Below, piece by piece: positions 1 to 5,556 of a DNA stretch of 8,033 bases. The DNA comes from Chlamydia trachomatis (lineage in GTDB: Bacteria > Chlamydiota > Chlamydiia > Chlamydiales > JAAKFR01). How positions within the stretch are numbered: the stretch's first letter is position 1; the number at the start of each line of letters is the position of its first letter. The stretch is taken from positions 1 to 8,033 of the forward strand of contig CAMAUB010000055.1 of assembly GCA_945861315.1 (NCBI GenBank). The letters run 5' to 3'. The translations under genes were made by a program, and so were the position numbers. Below the pieces are notes generated by a model. The model saw nothing but the letters and a program-made list of their open reading frames with translations, was not told where the DNA came from and made no database searches.

Positions 1-872
1 ATTTTCCTCTCTGTTATTTCTTCATCTGTCAGATCAAAAAAGTTGAGTGATTTTACGCCAATATGCTCTTGGGCACTATCCATTGAAAAGGAGAGTGGAT
101 GCTGTTCAACTGAGAAGGTTGGATAGTTTTGCTTGGCTGAAGCCGAGTAGTTAGGTTTGGCTGGTTGTGTACGTGCTACAATTCCATGCGCCTGCCGAAT
201 CCCCTTGCGAAAGGCTCGTGCATGAAGCTCAGTCATCGGAATATGATGTACCTTACGCTCCCGGTCGAGCTGAAAGTGAATATTCATCCGCCTTCCAAGG
301 ACCATAACCGCCTTTCCAAGGTCAGAAAAGCGCTGCTCTGTAAGCCCTCCTTCAAAAGTTGGAAGAGCTTGATCTTCATAGTAAAAAGAGAGCCCATGAA
401 GAAAGTCATTTCCCATTAGTAGTGGCGTCTTAGAAACAGCTTGAAAGCGATAAATAAGGTAGGTTTGTCGCTTGTATTCTCCTGCACAATAGAGAACTCC
501 CCCGATTTGCCACGCTTGAATCAAGAGCTCTACATTATTTTGAATCTGCATATCATAGAGGGCCTTAGTCTGATAAAAACATAACTGAGCAATCTTCTCT
601 TCCAAAGTGGTCAGCTTATCAAACATTTGCTGAGCCTCATCTAGACAGACCCTATCGGCATACACCCCAGTAGAGAGCTTCTTCTGCGTATCATGCAATG
701 GAGGAATCTCCATCAAAGATGGATCTAAAGAGAGAAGATCTTCCTCCTTCTTCCCCCAAGTACGCCCTTTGAACTTGACTCGGCGCTTTTTACGCTCCTC
801 ATCCCCCTGCTCATCAGGATGATCCCCTATTGGATCTACTCGATGGTTAAAGTGTGGGCCATATACGTTCAT
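1..872 (-). CDS. GH3-family N-acetylglucosaminidase-like protein, N-terminal part, probably catalytically degenerate (partial)
   Basis: An open frame runs from ATG at 872 to the left edge without a stop, giving 290 residues; the C-terminus lies outside the window. AAGGA at 879-883 lies about 6 bases before the ATG and supports the start. Residues 1-75 are a charged, low-similarity extension with an acidic then basic patch (residues 20-45). From residue 78 the pattern matches the TIM barrel of glycoside hydrolase family 3 N-acetylglucosaminidases (NagZ and Bacteroidetes-type relatives): LTTLEEKIAQL (87-97), QIGGVLYCAGEYKRQ (122-136), SKTPLLMGNDFLHGLS (147-162). The family normally has Asp-x-Glu-[GW]-G at the last motif, an RSFG segment, and a KHFPGHG catalytic loop. 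Here these are NDFLHG, absent, and apparently RTQPAKP near residues 232-238. The normal function is release of beta-linked GlcNAc from peptidoglycan fragments. I infer that this copy is a pseudoenzyme or has changed role. No signal peptide is visible. Family membership is fairly sure; function is not. Confidence 0.72.
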   Translation of the reverse strand, partial: MNVYGPHFNHRVDPIGDHPDEQGDEERKKRRVKFKGRTWGKKEEDLLSLDPSLMEIPPLHDTQKKLSTGVYADRVCLDEAQQMFDKLTTLEEKIAQLCFYQTKALYDMQIQNNVELLIQAWQIGGVLYCAGEYKRQTYLIYRFQAVSKTPLLMGNDFLHGLSFYYEDQALPTFEGGLTEQRFSDLGKAVMVLGRRMNIHFQLDRERKVHHIPMTELHARAFRKGIRQAHGIVARTQPAKPNYSASAKQNYPTFSVEQHPLSFSMDSAQEHIGVKSLNFFDLTDEEITERK

Positions 873-894
873 AATTTTCCTTTATTCTATTCAA

Positions 895-903
895 ATTATA
901 CCA
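895..903 (-). promoter_or_regulatory. Extended -10 promoter element for the GH3-like gene
   Basis: Read on the minus strand this is TGGTATAAT, an exact extended -10 element (TGN before a consensus TATAAT). It would start transcription near 888, giving a leader of about 16 bases that still contains the AAGGA ribosome site at 879-883. No good -35 box lies 16-18 bases upstream, which an extended -10 can tolerate in sigma-70-type promoters. Placement just before the gene supports it; it has not been tested. Confidence 0.5.
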
Positions 904-959
904 TATAAAGGTAAAGCAATTATTAAGACAACAAGGAAGTTTTTTATCAATAAAAATCT

Positions 960-995
960 TCTTTACTCGTCAAAAGCCTTGGCTAAAAGTAAAGA
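960..995. repeat. Inverted repeat in the divergent intergenic region
   Basis: TCTTTACT at 960-967 is the exact reverse complement of AGTAAAGA at 988-995. The 20-base interior contains AGCC-TT-GGCT (975-984), a second short dyad near the same centre. The element lies between the two candidate divergent promoters at 895-903 and 1033-1041. It could be an operator for a dimeric regulator. The stem is AT-rich and no T-run follows directly, so it is a poor intrinsic terminator. In a region this AT-rich, chance is a real alternative. Confidence 0.35.
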
Positions 996-1032
996 TAAAA
1001 TAAAGATTCACAAAGACTTAATATCATATTTT

Positions 1033-1041
1033 TGTTATGAT
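1033..1041 (+). promoter_or_regulatory. Extended -10 promoter element for the 412-residue membrane protein gene
   Basis: TGTTATGAT matches an extended -10 (TGN plus TATGAT, five of six bases to TATAAT). Initiation would fall near 1048, leaving a leader of about 21 bases that includes AGGAG at 1060-1064, four bases before the ATG. No convincing -35 hexamer is present 16-18 bases upstream. Support is positional and by consensus only. Confidence 0.4.
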
Positions 1042-1068
1042 TAATTACAGTTTTAGATTAGGAGTTTT

Positions 1069-2307
1069 ATGGCTATCATCAACCCTCCAGCTGATGCAAA
1101 TTACACAAGTCTTGTCAAAGCGCGTGATAATACATTGAAGCGTTATCTCATACCTCAAAACCCAAGTAAACATGAACTTTTGGTTCATACAGTTGCAACT
1201 GTTGTTATTTTTGGGGCAATCATTACAATCGCCCTTGCGCTCTCTCACCACCTCACCTCATTCCCGCAAGACTTTATTCATGCATTTAGCCAACCAAAAG
1301 CGCTCATTGCTCTTTCTATCACTGCTGCTGCAGTCACTGGAGGCTTAGTTGTCATCCGTAATATTGTATGTAATAAAGATAACGGAAAATTTTCTGGCAA
1401 GGCTCATTGGAAGCCCGCCTTTATCACTAATAACTTTGGGACTTTTTCACCAAATGAAAACCAAGAAATTATAGAAGCAATCCGCAGCAGGCCGATTGAA
1501 GATCCAATCCAAATTATTCAAGAAGTATACAAAAGAATTGCTACTGCAAATTCTTGGCAGATTCTTGAACTTATAGACACTCGAGCAATCTTTATAATTG
1601 ATGATCTGAGAGAGCTAGGATTGAATGATTCTCGACTTGAGCAGGCACAGAAAAAACTACTTGAAAAGAAGCCTTTTGTGTACGAAAGCCAAGGCTTTTT
1701 AGACACTTCAACAGCTCATACAAAACAGTGCGCTTTCTATATAAGGAAAGAACCCATTGATAATGAATATGTAGCAACCGCAGTTATTGCCACAGCTCCC
1801 ATCCATGTAGTGGCTACCATTGCAAATAACATTCTTCGCCTGCTCATTGTCCCATTGAAACTTACTTTTAGCGGCAATTTTCGTCAAATCCCAGCAGAGC
1901 TTAAGGCAGATGTTTGGCGTGCTGTACGCGCTCCTTTCTATGGCGTCGCTGTTATCATGGCCGCTATTTATATGTGGGTTGATCCAAGAAATGGCTTAAA
2001 ACTTGTGGCTGCAATCGAAAATAAATGGAATGATGGTGTCCCTCTACATGAGAGTGCATGGGCAGCTCCTATTTGCACAGGCTGCTTCTCTTTATGCGTC
2101 TTATCTCCATTTCTTGGAAAGGTAGTTGTTGATGCTTTTAAAAAATGGTCTATAGGTGGCGGCTTATATGTTGCAGGATGTGCCCAAAAACAAGCGATTG
2201 CGACATTAGATGCTACTAATACGATCACAACCATGACCGGCTACCCATGTTTCTTTATTCCAGAAAATATGAAATCTCGTAATTATCTGATTTTTTTCAG
2301 AGAGTAA
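1069..2307 (+). CDS. Hypothetical membrane protein, chlamydial type, with Inc-like paired hydrophobic segment
   Basis: A 412-residue protein that I do not recognise as a characterised family. ATG at 1069 is preceded by AGGAG at 1060-1064. Residues 38-60 and 78-97 form two strongly hydrophobic helices separated by a short loop with prolines. This is the bilobed pattern of chlamydial inclusion membrane (Inc) proteins, although those usually have an otherwise soluble body. Residues 125-205 look soluble and helical. Further hydrophobic stretches occur at about 234-262, 288-304 and 329-355, so it may instead be a multi-spanning membrane protein. The segment at 276-322 (AELKADVWRAVRAPF, then a hydrophobic run, DPRNGLKLVAAIENKWNDG) resembles, from memory, recurrent hypothetical proteins of environmental chlamydiae. 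No enzyme motif is seen. The gene is divergent from the GH3-like gene and overlaps the end of pdhC by 11 bases on the opposite strand. Membrane location is likely; secretion to the inclusion is speculative. Confidence 0.75.
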   Translation: MAIINPPADANYTSLVKARDNTLKRYLIPQNPSKHELLVHTVATVVIFGAIITIALALSHHLTSFPQDFIHAFSQPKALIALSITAAAVTGGLVVIRNIVCNKDNGKFSGKAHWKPAFITNNFGTFSPNENQEIIEAIRSRPIEDPIQIIQEVYKRIATANSWQILELIDTRAIFIIDDLRELGLNDSRLEQAQKKLLEKKPFVYESQGFLDTSTAHTKQCAFYIRKEPIDNEYVATAVIATAPIHVVATIANNILRLLIVPLKLTFSGNFRQIPAELKADVWRAVRAPFYGVAVIMAAIYMWVDPRNGLKLVAAIENKWNDGVPLHESAWAAPICTGCFSLCVLSPFLGKVVVDAFKKWSIGGGLYVAGCAQKQAIATLDATNTITTMTGYPCFFIPENMKSRNYLIFFRE

Positions 2308-3583
2308 GCCCCACTGGATTTTCAAGAAGGTGCTTAAGTGTTCTTAAAAACTCTGCAGCATCTGCGCCATCGATCACTCGGTGATCAGCTGAAAGAGTGA
2401 GGACTAATGTTTTCCCAGCCACTACCTTTCCATTTTTGACAACAGGCGTCTGTTCAATGCCACCTATTGCTAAAATAGCCGCTTGCGGGGGATTGATCAC
2501 TGCTGTGAACTCTGTAATTCCATACATACCCAAGTTAGAGATGCAGAAAGATCCCCCTTTATACTCATTCTCCTGCAACTTTCCAGCTGCCGCTTTTTTA
2601 GCCAAGCTTTTGATTTCTACAGAGATTTGCCCCAAATTTTTGTAGTCTGCATGACGCACAATCGGAGTGATTAGCCCATCTTCAATAGAGACTGCTATGG
2701 AAATATCGATTGTCTGAAATTCGATGATTGTTTGATTAAGGCTATTAAATCCTCGATTGATCTTTGGGTGCCGACGAAGAGCTAAAGAGGTTGCACGCAC
2801 AATCATATCATTGAAAGTGACTTTGAGATCAAGATTTTTAAGCTGCTCACGAAGAGCGATCAAGTGCTCAGCATTAATCACTTGCTTCACATAGAAGTGT
2901 GGAATGAAGCTTTTTGATTCTTGGAGGCGCTTGGCTATCACTTTACGCATAGCAGAGAGTGGTATCTCTTTGAATGTACCAGGAGGCAGTTGTGGAGCTT
3001 CACGTCGCCCAAATGTAACAACTCCTTCTGGCTGCGCTTTTTCAAGATCGGAGCTTGTGATCCGACCACCTGGACCGGTTCCTTTAACAGTAGAGAGGTC
3101 TAGCCCCATTTTTTTGGCGAGCTGTTTAGCTAAAGGTGATGCTAAAATTCGCTCACCCGGCGCCTGTGTGGGAGATGGATGATCATAGGTTGCAAGTGGC
3201 GGCTCAGGCATATGCCTTGGAGCTGCAAATGTCACTTCACCAGTTACAGTTTCTTTTTTCACACGAACACTCTCCTTTGTAACTTCCTCTATAGGCGCTT
3301 TAACAACAACTCTCTTGGGAATAAATCCCTCAATACTCTCTTCTTTCTCCACAGTGAAGATAGCGATTGGCTCATTCACTTTTACACTACTTCCCTCTTT
3401 AACGATCACTTTTCTAAGCCATCCTTCATCAAGTGCAGAGTGCTCAACAGTTGCCTTATCAGTTGTGATCTCCAAGAAGACCTCTCCTGATTCAACATAC
3501 TCTCCCTCTTTCTTCAACCACTTGGCTATGTTCCCCTCCTCCATAGTTGGAGAGAGCTTTGGCATGTTTACTGTAAATGGCAT
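2297..3583 (-). CDS. pdhC: Pyruvate dehydrogenase E2, dihydrolipoyllysine-residue acetyltransferase
   Basis: A 428-residue E2 core protein of the cytoplasmic pyruvate dehydrogenase complex. It transfers the acetyl group from lipoyl-lysine to coenzyme A. Domain order is visible: one lipoyl domain (residues 1-80) with the lipoylated lysine K43 in ITTDKATVE; a linker (about 85-145) that is not very Ala/Pro-rich; the peripheral subunit-binding domain (146-183, ILASPLAKQLAKKMGLDL then GTGPGGRI); and the acetyltransferase domain (about 205-428) ending with DHRVIDG at 400-406, containing catalytic H401 and D405. Length and single lipoyl domain are normal for this family. The ATG overlaps the pdhB stop by one base (TAATG), with GAGGA at 3594-3598 ten bases upstream, so translation is probably coupled to pdhB. 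The TGA at 2297-2299 lies inside the last codons of the convergent membrane protein gene. Acetyl- rather than succinyl- or branched-chain specificity is inferred from the pdhA and pdhB partners. Confidence 0.96.
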   Translation of the reverse strand: MPFTVNMPKLSPTMEEGNIAKWLKKEGEYVESGEVFLEITTDKATVEHSALDEGWLRKVIVKEGSSVKVNEPIAIFTVEKEESIEGFIPKRVVVKAPIEEVTKESVRVKKETVTGEVTFAAPRHMPEPPLATYDHPSPTQAPGERILASPLAKQLAKKMGLDLSTVKGTGPGGRITSSDLEKAQPEGVVTFGRREAPQLPPGTFKEIPLSAMRKVIAKRLQESKSFIPHFYVKQVINAEHLIALREQLKNLDLKVTFNDMIVRATSLALRRHPKINRGFNSLNQTIIEFQTIDISIAVSIEDGLITPIVRHADYKNLGQISVEIKSLAKKAAAGKLQENEYKGGSFCISNLGMYGITEFTAVINPPQAAILAIGGIEQTPVVKNGKVVAGKTLVLTLSADHRVIDGADAAEFLRTLKHLLENPVGLTL

Positions 3584-4551
3584 TAGGCTAATATCCTCTT
3601 AATCGCATTTATAATTCGCTCAGAATTGGGCAGTGTCTGCGCTTCTAAAACTTTCGAATAAGGCATGGGCGTCTCTTTTTGACACACTCGTCCAATTGGC
3701 GCATCAAGATAATCAAAGCAGTGCTCCATAAGCTCAAAACCAATTTCAGATGCGATCCCTGCAAAGTAGTGCCCCTCTTCAACAATAAGGCAACGATGAG
3801 TCTTTTGAACCGAACGAATAATCGTCTGAATATCAAGTGGTTTGATCGTTCGAAGATCAATAAGCTCAATTGAAACACCAGGAAGTTCTTGAAGCACCCG
3901 CTGGCACACGTTCATCATCCCACCGTATGTGACAAGGGTAAGCTCTTCCCCTTCTTTCACAACAGCTGCCGCTCCAATAGGAACTAAATAGTCTCCCTCT
4001 GGAACTTCCCCTTTCAATCCATAGTCAAGCTCACATTCAAGGAAGATCACCGGATTGTTATTGCGAATTGCAGATTTAAGCAGTCCCTTTGCATCAGCAG
4101 GATTACTCGCAGCTATCACAATTAAACCTGGGAGATTACTATAAAAAGATTCTACACAGTGAGAGTGTTGCGAAGAGACTTGTGCGGCTGCTCCATTTGG
4201 GCCTCGAAAAACAATTGGAACATTGAAGCGCCCTCCAGACATATAGTGCACTTTCGCAGCATTAGAGATAATCTGATCACAAGCAACAAAAGCAAAGTTC
4301 CAACTCATAAATTCAATAACTGGACGCATGCCTGTCATAGCTGCACCAATGCCAAGACCTGCAAAAGCTGATTCGCAAATTGGAGTGTCTAATACTCGCA
4401 AAGCCCCCCATTTGTCCAACATTCCTTTGGTTACCTTGTAAGCACCATTATACTCAGCAACTTCTTCTCCCATGATGACAACTCTCTCATCGCGCTGCAT
4501 CTCTTCATCAAGAGCTTGCCTAAGCGCTTCGCGCATCTCAATAATCGGCAT
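3583..4551 (-). CDS. pdhB: Pyruvate dehydrogenase E1 component, beta subunit
   Basis: A 322-residue E1 beta subunit. With PdhA it forms the thiamine-diphosphate-dependent E1 heterotetramer that decarboxylates pyruvate and reductively acetylates the E2 lipoyl arm. Motifs resemble the mitochondrial/alphaproteobacterial type: MGEEVAEYNGAYKVTKG near the N-terminus, DTPICESAFAGLGIGAA with the TPP-activating glutamate E60, AAAQVSSQHSHCVESFY with the conserved histidine H129, then LPGLIVIAASNPADAKGLLKSAIR and NNNPVIFLECELDYG. The C-terminal transketolase domain contains DLRTIKPLD and LIVEEGHYFAG. Two in-frame ATGs exist, at 4557 and 4551. I chose 4551 because AAGAGGA at 4557-4563 lies five bases before it, whereas this site runs directly into the first ATG. 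The chosen start overlaps the end of pdhA by 14 bases and the stop overlaps the pdhC start by one base. Length is normal for the family. Confidence 0.95.
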   Translation of the reverse strand: MPIIEMREALRQALDEEMQRDERVVIMGEEVAEYNGAYKVTKGMLDKWGALRVLDTPICESAFAGLGIGAAMTGMRPVIEFMSWNFAFVACDQIISNAAKVHYMSGGRFNVPIVFRGPNGAAAQVSSQHSHCVESFYSNLPGLIVIAASNPADAKGLLKSAIRNNNPVIFLECELDYGLKGEVPEGDYLVPIGAAAVVKEGEELTLVTYGGMMNVCQRVLQELPGVSIELIDLRTIKPLDIQTIIRSVQKTHRCLIVEEGHYFAGIASEIGFELMEHCFDYLDAPIGRVCQKETPMPYSKVLEAQTLPNSERIINAIKRILA

Positions 4552-5512
4552 AGACATCCTCTTCCAATGTTGCTAAAGATGGCCAAGGACTCTCTTCGGC
4601 AAATTTCACTGCCTCCATCACCCGCTCTCTTACCTCTTTATCAATGACTTTGAACTGTTCATCGGAAATTCCACTCTTCTTTCTTAACTGTAAAATGGGA
4701 TCGCGCTCTTGCGCCAGCTTCAATGCATCTTTTGTACGATATAACCCTGGATCAGAAACTGAATGTCCTTTGAAACGCTCACAAATGCACTCCACCAAAA
4801 TAGGTCTTCTCTCTTTCAAAATTTCAGCTCGAATTTTCGTAAAACCCTCTTTGCACGCATAATAATCCATACCATCTAGCGTATATCCAGAAATTCCATA
4901 ACTTGGCGCTTGAACCTCTGCAATTGACTTTGTACAAATCGCGCGCGAGACATGCGTTCCCATTCCCCACCGATTGTTCTCAATGATGAAAATCACTGGT
5001 AAACTCCAAAGGGCAGCTAAATTAAGCGATTCATGAAACGCTCCTTGAGCAACGGCACCCTCCCCTAATAAACAAATAGCGACTTCTTGATCTCTTCCAA
5101 AGTATTTTATCGAAAAAGCAGCTCCAAGTGCGACGGCAAGATGTCCCCCAACAATTGCAAAACCTCCAAGCATTCGCTTGGAATAAAGATGCATCGACCC
5201 CCCACGACCCTTTGCATTGCCTGTGCTACGTCCATAAAGTTCAGCCATCAATGACTTTGGATCCTCTCCAAGCAACAGAGCAAGAGCATGACAGCGATAC
5301 GTTGTGAGGTACCAATTTTCCTGGCCAAAAACCTCAACAACAGAAACACCAATCGCCTCTTGTCCACTATAAGCGTGATAAAATCCGCCCACAAACCCTT
5401 GCTGGTAAGCAGCTTCACCTCTTGTTTCAAAATGGCGAATCAGGAGCATAGAGCGTAGGGCATCTTCATTTTTCATCGGCCAAATTCTATAACGTTTTTC
5501 TAGAAATGACAA
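4538..5512 (-). CDS. pdhA: Pyruvate dehydrogenase E1 component, alpha subunit (TTG start)
   Basis: A 324-residue E1 alpha subunit that partners PdhB. It carries TPP-binding residues: YLTTYRCHALALLLG (68-82), GNAKGRGGSMHLY (98-110), and the TPP motif from GEG (150-152) through GAFHESLNLAALWSLPVIF to ENN (178-180). The loop GHSVSDPGLYRTKDAL (249-264) includes the conserved catalytic histidine H250 and resembles the loop that is phosphorylated in mitochondrial E1 alpha, but is one residue shorter around the second phospho-serine. Two things are unusual. The motif reads GEG where GDG is standard, so a glutamate replaces the Mg-ligand aspartate. Also, the start is TTG at 5512, supported by GGAGGA at 5519-5524 six bases upstream; the first in-frame ATG (5476, residue 13) has no ribosome site. 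It is first in the pdhABC operon and divergent from glgP across 44 bases. Its end overlaps pdhB. Identity is secure. Confidence 0.95.
   Translation of the reverse strand: MSFLEKRYRIWPMKNEDALRSMLLIRHFETRGEAAYQQGFVGGFYHAYSGQEAIGVSVVEVFGQENWYLTTYRCHALALLLGEDPKSLMAELYGRSTGNAKGRGGSMHLYSKRMLGGFAIVGGHLAVALGAAFSIKYFGRDQEVAICLLGEGAVAQGAFHESLNLAALWSLPVIFIIENNRWGMGTHVSRAICTKSIAEVQAPSYGISGYTLDGMDYYACKEGFTKIRAEILKERRPILVECICERFKGHSVSDPGLYRTKDALKLAQERDPILQLRKKSGISDEQFKVIDKEVRERVMEAVKFAEESPWPSLATLEEDVYADY
4557..4563 (-). promoter_or_regulatory. Ribosome binding site deciding the pdhB start
   Basis: Minus-strand AAGAGGA, followed by TGTCT and ATG at 4551. The spacing of five bases fits the second ATG. For the ATG at 4557 the spacing would be zero, with the site sharing its last A with the start codon. 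The site lies within the last codons of pdhA, consistent with translational coupling. Confidence 0.65.
5465..5493 (+). promoter_or_regulatory. Candidate glgP promoter inside the 5' end of pdhA
   Basis: TTCATT at 5465-5470 and TATAAC at 5488-5493 are separated by 17 bases. The -10 matches TATAAT at five of six positions; the -35 matches TTGACA at only three. Initiation near 5500 would give a leader of about 57 bases before the glgP ATG and would include the inverted repeat at 5513-5556. The position within pdhA is expected because the intergenic gap is too short to hold a promoter. This is a weak prediction. Confidence 0.3.
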
Positions 5513-5518
5513 GAAATA

Positions 5519-5524
5519 TCCTCC
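5519..5524 (-). promoter_or_regulatory. Ribosome binding site for the pdhA TTG start
   Basis: Minus-strand GGAGGA, within a longer purine run AGGGGGAGGA, six bases before TTG at 5512. Its strength and spacing are the reason for preferring the TTG start over the ATG at 5476, which lacks any purine-rich site. Confidence 0.75.
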
Positions 5525-5544
5525 CCCTGTATGGTAAATTTTTT

Positions 5545-5550
5545 GGAGGA
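5545..5550 (+). promoter_or_regulatory. Ribosome binding site deciding the glgP start
   Basis: GGAGGA lies six bases before ATG at 5557. The upstream in-frame ATG at 5506 would add 17 residues but is preceded by TAGAA rather than a ribosome site, and it would make glgP overlap the pdhA start. Confidence 0.8.
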
Positions 5551-5556
5551 ATTTTT

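Larger units (their letters stand above)
2297..5512 (-). other. pdhABC operon
   Basis: Three minus-strand genes with no gaps. pdhA and pdhB overlap by 14 bases (20 if the upstream pdhB ATG is used), and pdhB and pdhC overlap by one base at TAATG. Each downstream gene has a ribosome site within the preceding coding sequence. A single transcript with coupled translation would keep E1 alpha, E1 beta and E2 in proportion. The E3 gene (lpd), which PDH needs, is not in the window and must be encoded elsewhere. I see no convincing internal promoter, nor an intrinsic terminator after pdhC. Confidence 0.88.
5513..5556 (+). repeat. Inverted repeat formed by the two divergent ribosome binding sites; possible SD-sequestering hairpin
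   Basis: TCCTCC at 5519-5524 is the exact complement of GGAGGA at 5545-5550, giving six mostly G-C pairs around a 20-base loop. After a two-base mismatch, 5513-5516 (GAAA) can pair with 5553-5556 (TTTT), including one G-U pair. In a glgP transcript starting upstream of 5513 this would hide the glgP ribosome site. Equally, a pdhA transcript starting beyond 5550 could hide its own. The symmetry may simply result from each gene having a strong site on opposite strands. Confidence 0.4.

Noticed and set aside
165..419. An 84-codon plus-strand open frame
   Set aside because: It lies wholly inside the GH3-like minus-strand frame, has no ribosome site, and its protein has no coherent domain pattern. 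The minus frame has clear family motifs.
873..1068. A small RNA or tRNA in the intergenic region
   Set aside because: No cloverleaf, no strong GC-rich stem and no terminator with a T-run. The region is AT-rich and is better explained by two divergent promoters.
2286..2301. Stem-loop TCTGA-T6-TCAGA across the converging stop codons, considered as a bidirectional terminator
   Set aside because: The stem has only five mostly weak pairs and the T-run is in the loop rather than after the stem, so it does not look like an intrinsic terminator in either direction.
3583..4557. pdhB starting at the upstream ATG at 4557
   Set aside because: The AAGAGGA site shares its last base with this ATG, leaving no spacing. 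The ATG at 4551 has ideal spacing. The difference is only two residues, so the longer form cannot be excluded.
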